Assembly: GCF_003992625.1 (NCBI RefSeq)
Contig: NZ_RZMW01000009.1
Span: 1 to 64,000, forward strand
Direction of reading: 5' to 3'
DNA: 64,000 nucleotides
From: Pelagibacterium lentulum
GTDB taxonomy: Bacteria > Pseudomonadota > Alphaproteobacteria > Rhizobiales > Devosiaceae
The notes under the pieces were generated by a model. It searched no databases. It worked only from the letters and a program-made list of their open reading frames with translations, and had not been told where the DNA came from. This document shows, one piece after another, positions 63,181 through 64,000 of the stretch (position 1 is the first letter of the stretch; each line of letters opens with the position of its first letter). The translations under genes were made by a program, and so were the position numbers.

Positions 63181-63330
63181 GAGGCTCACTTCCCTTCCCC
63201 CCTTGCGGGAGAAGGTGGGCTTTCGCGCAAGCGAAAGGTCGGATGAGGGTCTCTTTGCAAGCGCCCTTTTGCCTCCTCACCCCGAGCCCCTCGCCTGCAA
63301 GGGGAGAGGGGCGCGACAGACCCGATGCCG
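63181..63330. repeat. Intergenic repeat element between iolD and iolE
   Basis: Contains CCCTTGCGGGAGAAGGTGGG, an inner palindrome CTTTCGCGCAAGCGAAAG, GGATGAGGGTCT and CCTGCAAGGGGAGAGG, the word order of a repeat common in rhizobial intergenic regions. It lies inside the operon, within the iolD-iolE gap. Confidence 0.65.
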
Positions 63331-63373
63331 CGCATGAACAGACACTGACTCGAACAATGGAACCACACAGAAA

Positions 63374-64000
63374 ATGATCCGTATCGGTGCAAATCCAATC
63401 GGCTGGTCCAATGATGACATGATCGAACTTGGCGGCGAGACCCCGCTGGAGGTCTGTCTTGCCGAAGCAAAGGAAGCCGGGTTTACCGGCATGGAACTGG
63501 GCAACAAGTTTCCCCGGCAAGCCGAAGCGCTGCGGCCCATATTGGAGCAACACGGCCATGGATTGGTTTCGGGCTGGTACTCGACCGAATTGCTGGTGCG
63601 CGATGTCGATGCCGAGCTTGAAGCGGCAAAAGGGCACGCAACGCTTTTACGCGATATGGGCGCGAAGGTGATGATCGTTTGCGAAACGTCCAACGCCATT
63701 CATGGGGCGATGGACACGCCGCTTTCGGCCCGGTCCGTTCTGCCCCATGAGGTATGGGCGCGGTTCGGCATGCGGCTGACGCAATTCGCGCTCAAGCTCA
63801 AGCAGGATTACGGGCTGACGCTGGTTTATCACCATCACATGGGAACGATCGTGCAGACCGAAGCTGAGATCGACAGGCTGATGGCTTCGACCGGTGACGC
63901 CGTGCAACTCTTGCTCGATACCGGTCACATCTTCTGGGGTGGCGGCAATCCGGCGCGGGTAGCGCGCAATTACAAATCGCGCATCGCCCATGTCCATACC
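63374..64000 (+). CDS. iolE: Myo-inosose-2 dehydratase, 3' end beyond the window
   Basis: Dehydrates scyllo-inosose, the second step of the inositol pathway. The visible 209 residues start MIRIGANPIGWSNDDMIELG and have the TIM-barrel words GFTGMELGNKFP, VYHHHMGTIVQTEAE and LLLDTGHIFWGG that carry metal-binding residues of IolE. About 85-90 residues are cut off by the window edge. Third gene of the operon after a repeat-filled spacer. Confidence 0.92.
   Translation, partial: MIRIGANPIGWSNDDMIELGGETPLEVCLAEAKEAGFTGMELGNKFPRQAEALRPILEQHGHGLVSGWYSTELLVRDVDAELEAAKGHATLLRDMGAKVMIVCETSNAIHGAMDTPLSARSVLPHEVWARFGMRLTQFALKLKQDYGLTLVYHHHMGTIVQTEAEIDRLMASTGDAVQLLLDTGHIFWGGGNPARVARNYKSRIAHVHT

Overview
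The window reads as chromosome of a GC-rich alphaproteobacterium of the Hyphomicrobiales, most like Devosiaceae (Devosia or Pelagibacterium); the genus is an inference. Supporting signs are a GcrA cell-cycle regulator, a SAM-II riboswitch ahead of metZ, an IolC-DUF2090 fusion in the inositol pathway, GCS-type chemoreceptors, and rhizobial-style palindromic intergenic repeats. No plasmid or phage backbone genes are visible.

Left part (1-9.7 kb) is a decayed accessory zone. It starts exactly at the end of an IS5-family element and holds small stress/detoxification genes (RidA-like, secreted VOC protein, XRE/MmyB regulator, a TetR-MFS efflux pair with a clear operator, a second MFS carrier, a nucleotidyltransferase). 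Between them lie at least three gene remnants: a glutathione S-transferase C-terminus, a frameshifted class A beta-lactamase, and the C-terminus of a CobW/COG0523 zinc GTPase. The zone abuts the 3' end of a tRNA-Arg gene, a classic integration position, but no integrase or att repeat was found.

9.8-24.8 kb is core-like: an HD-GYP protein and a PilZ protein (c-di-GMP), a globin-coupled chemoreceptor, tRNA-Gly, then two complete glycine betaine/choline-type ABC importers with different gene order (ATPase-permease-binding protein, then binding protein-permease-ATPase), a dCTP deaminase, a SAM-II riboswitch plus terminator in front of metZ, and a TrkH potassium channel subunit. Osmotic adaptation is the common theme.

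24.8-45.4 kb carries an RND efflux pair, the argD-argF-hslO operon with a leader hairpin, gcrA, tandem crcB/fluC genes, a phoR-phoU-phoB set without pstSCAB but with a three-repeat PHO box, a PPK2 polyphosphate kinase, a KdgK-like sugar kinase, a DUF924 protein, a RecD/Dda-like helicase, a KefB-type antiporter with RCK domain and a GntR-ABC operon with its own palindromic operator.

45.4-64 kb is dominated by myo-inositol use: mmsA/iolA with a LysR regulator, a simple-sugar ABC importer with an RpiR (IolR-like) regulator, two Gfo/Idh dehydrogenases (one iolG-like), and iolC-DUF2090, iolD and iolE running off the right edge. GGAA-N6-TTCC/T motifs sit before both the importer/regulator pair and iolC, suggesting one regulon. 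Embedded here are an FMN riboswitch driving a RibN-type riboflavin importer, a 27-codon small ORF whose Shine-Dalgarno sequence complements almost the whole 16S rRNA tail, and an Rrf2-thioredoxin reductase-like pair with a palindromic operator.
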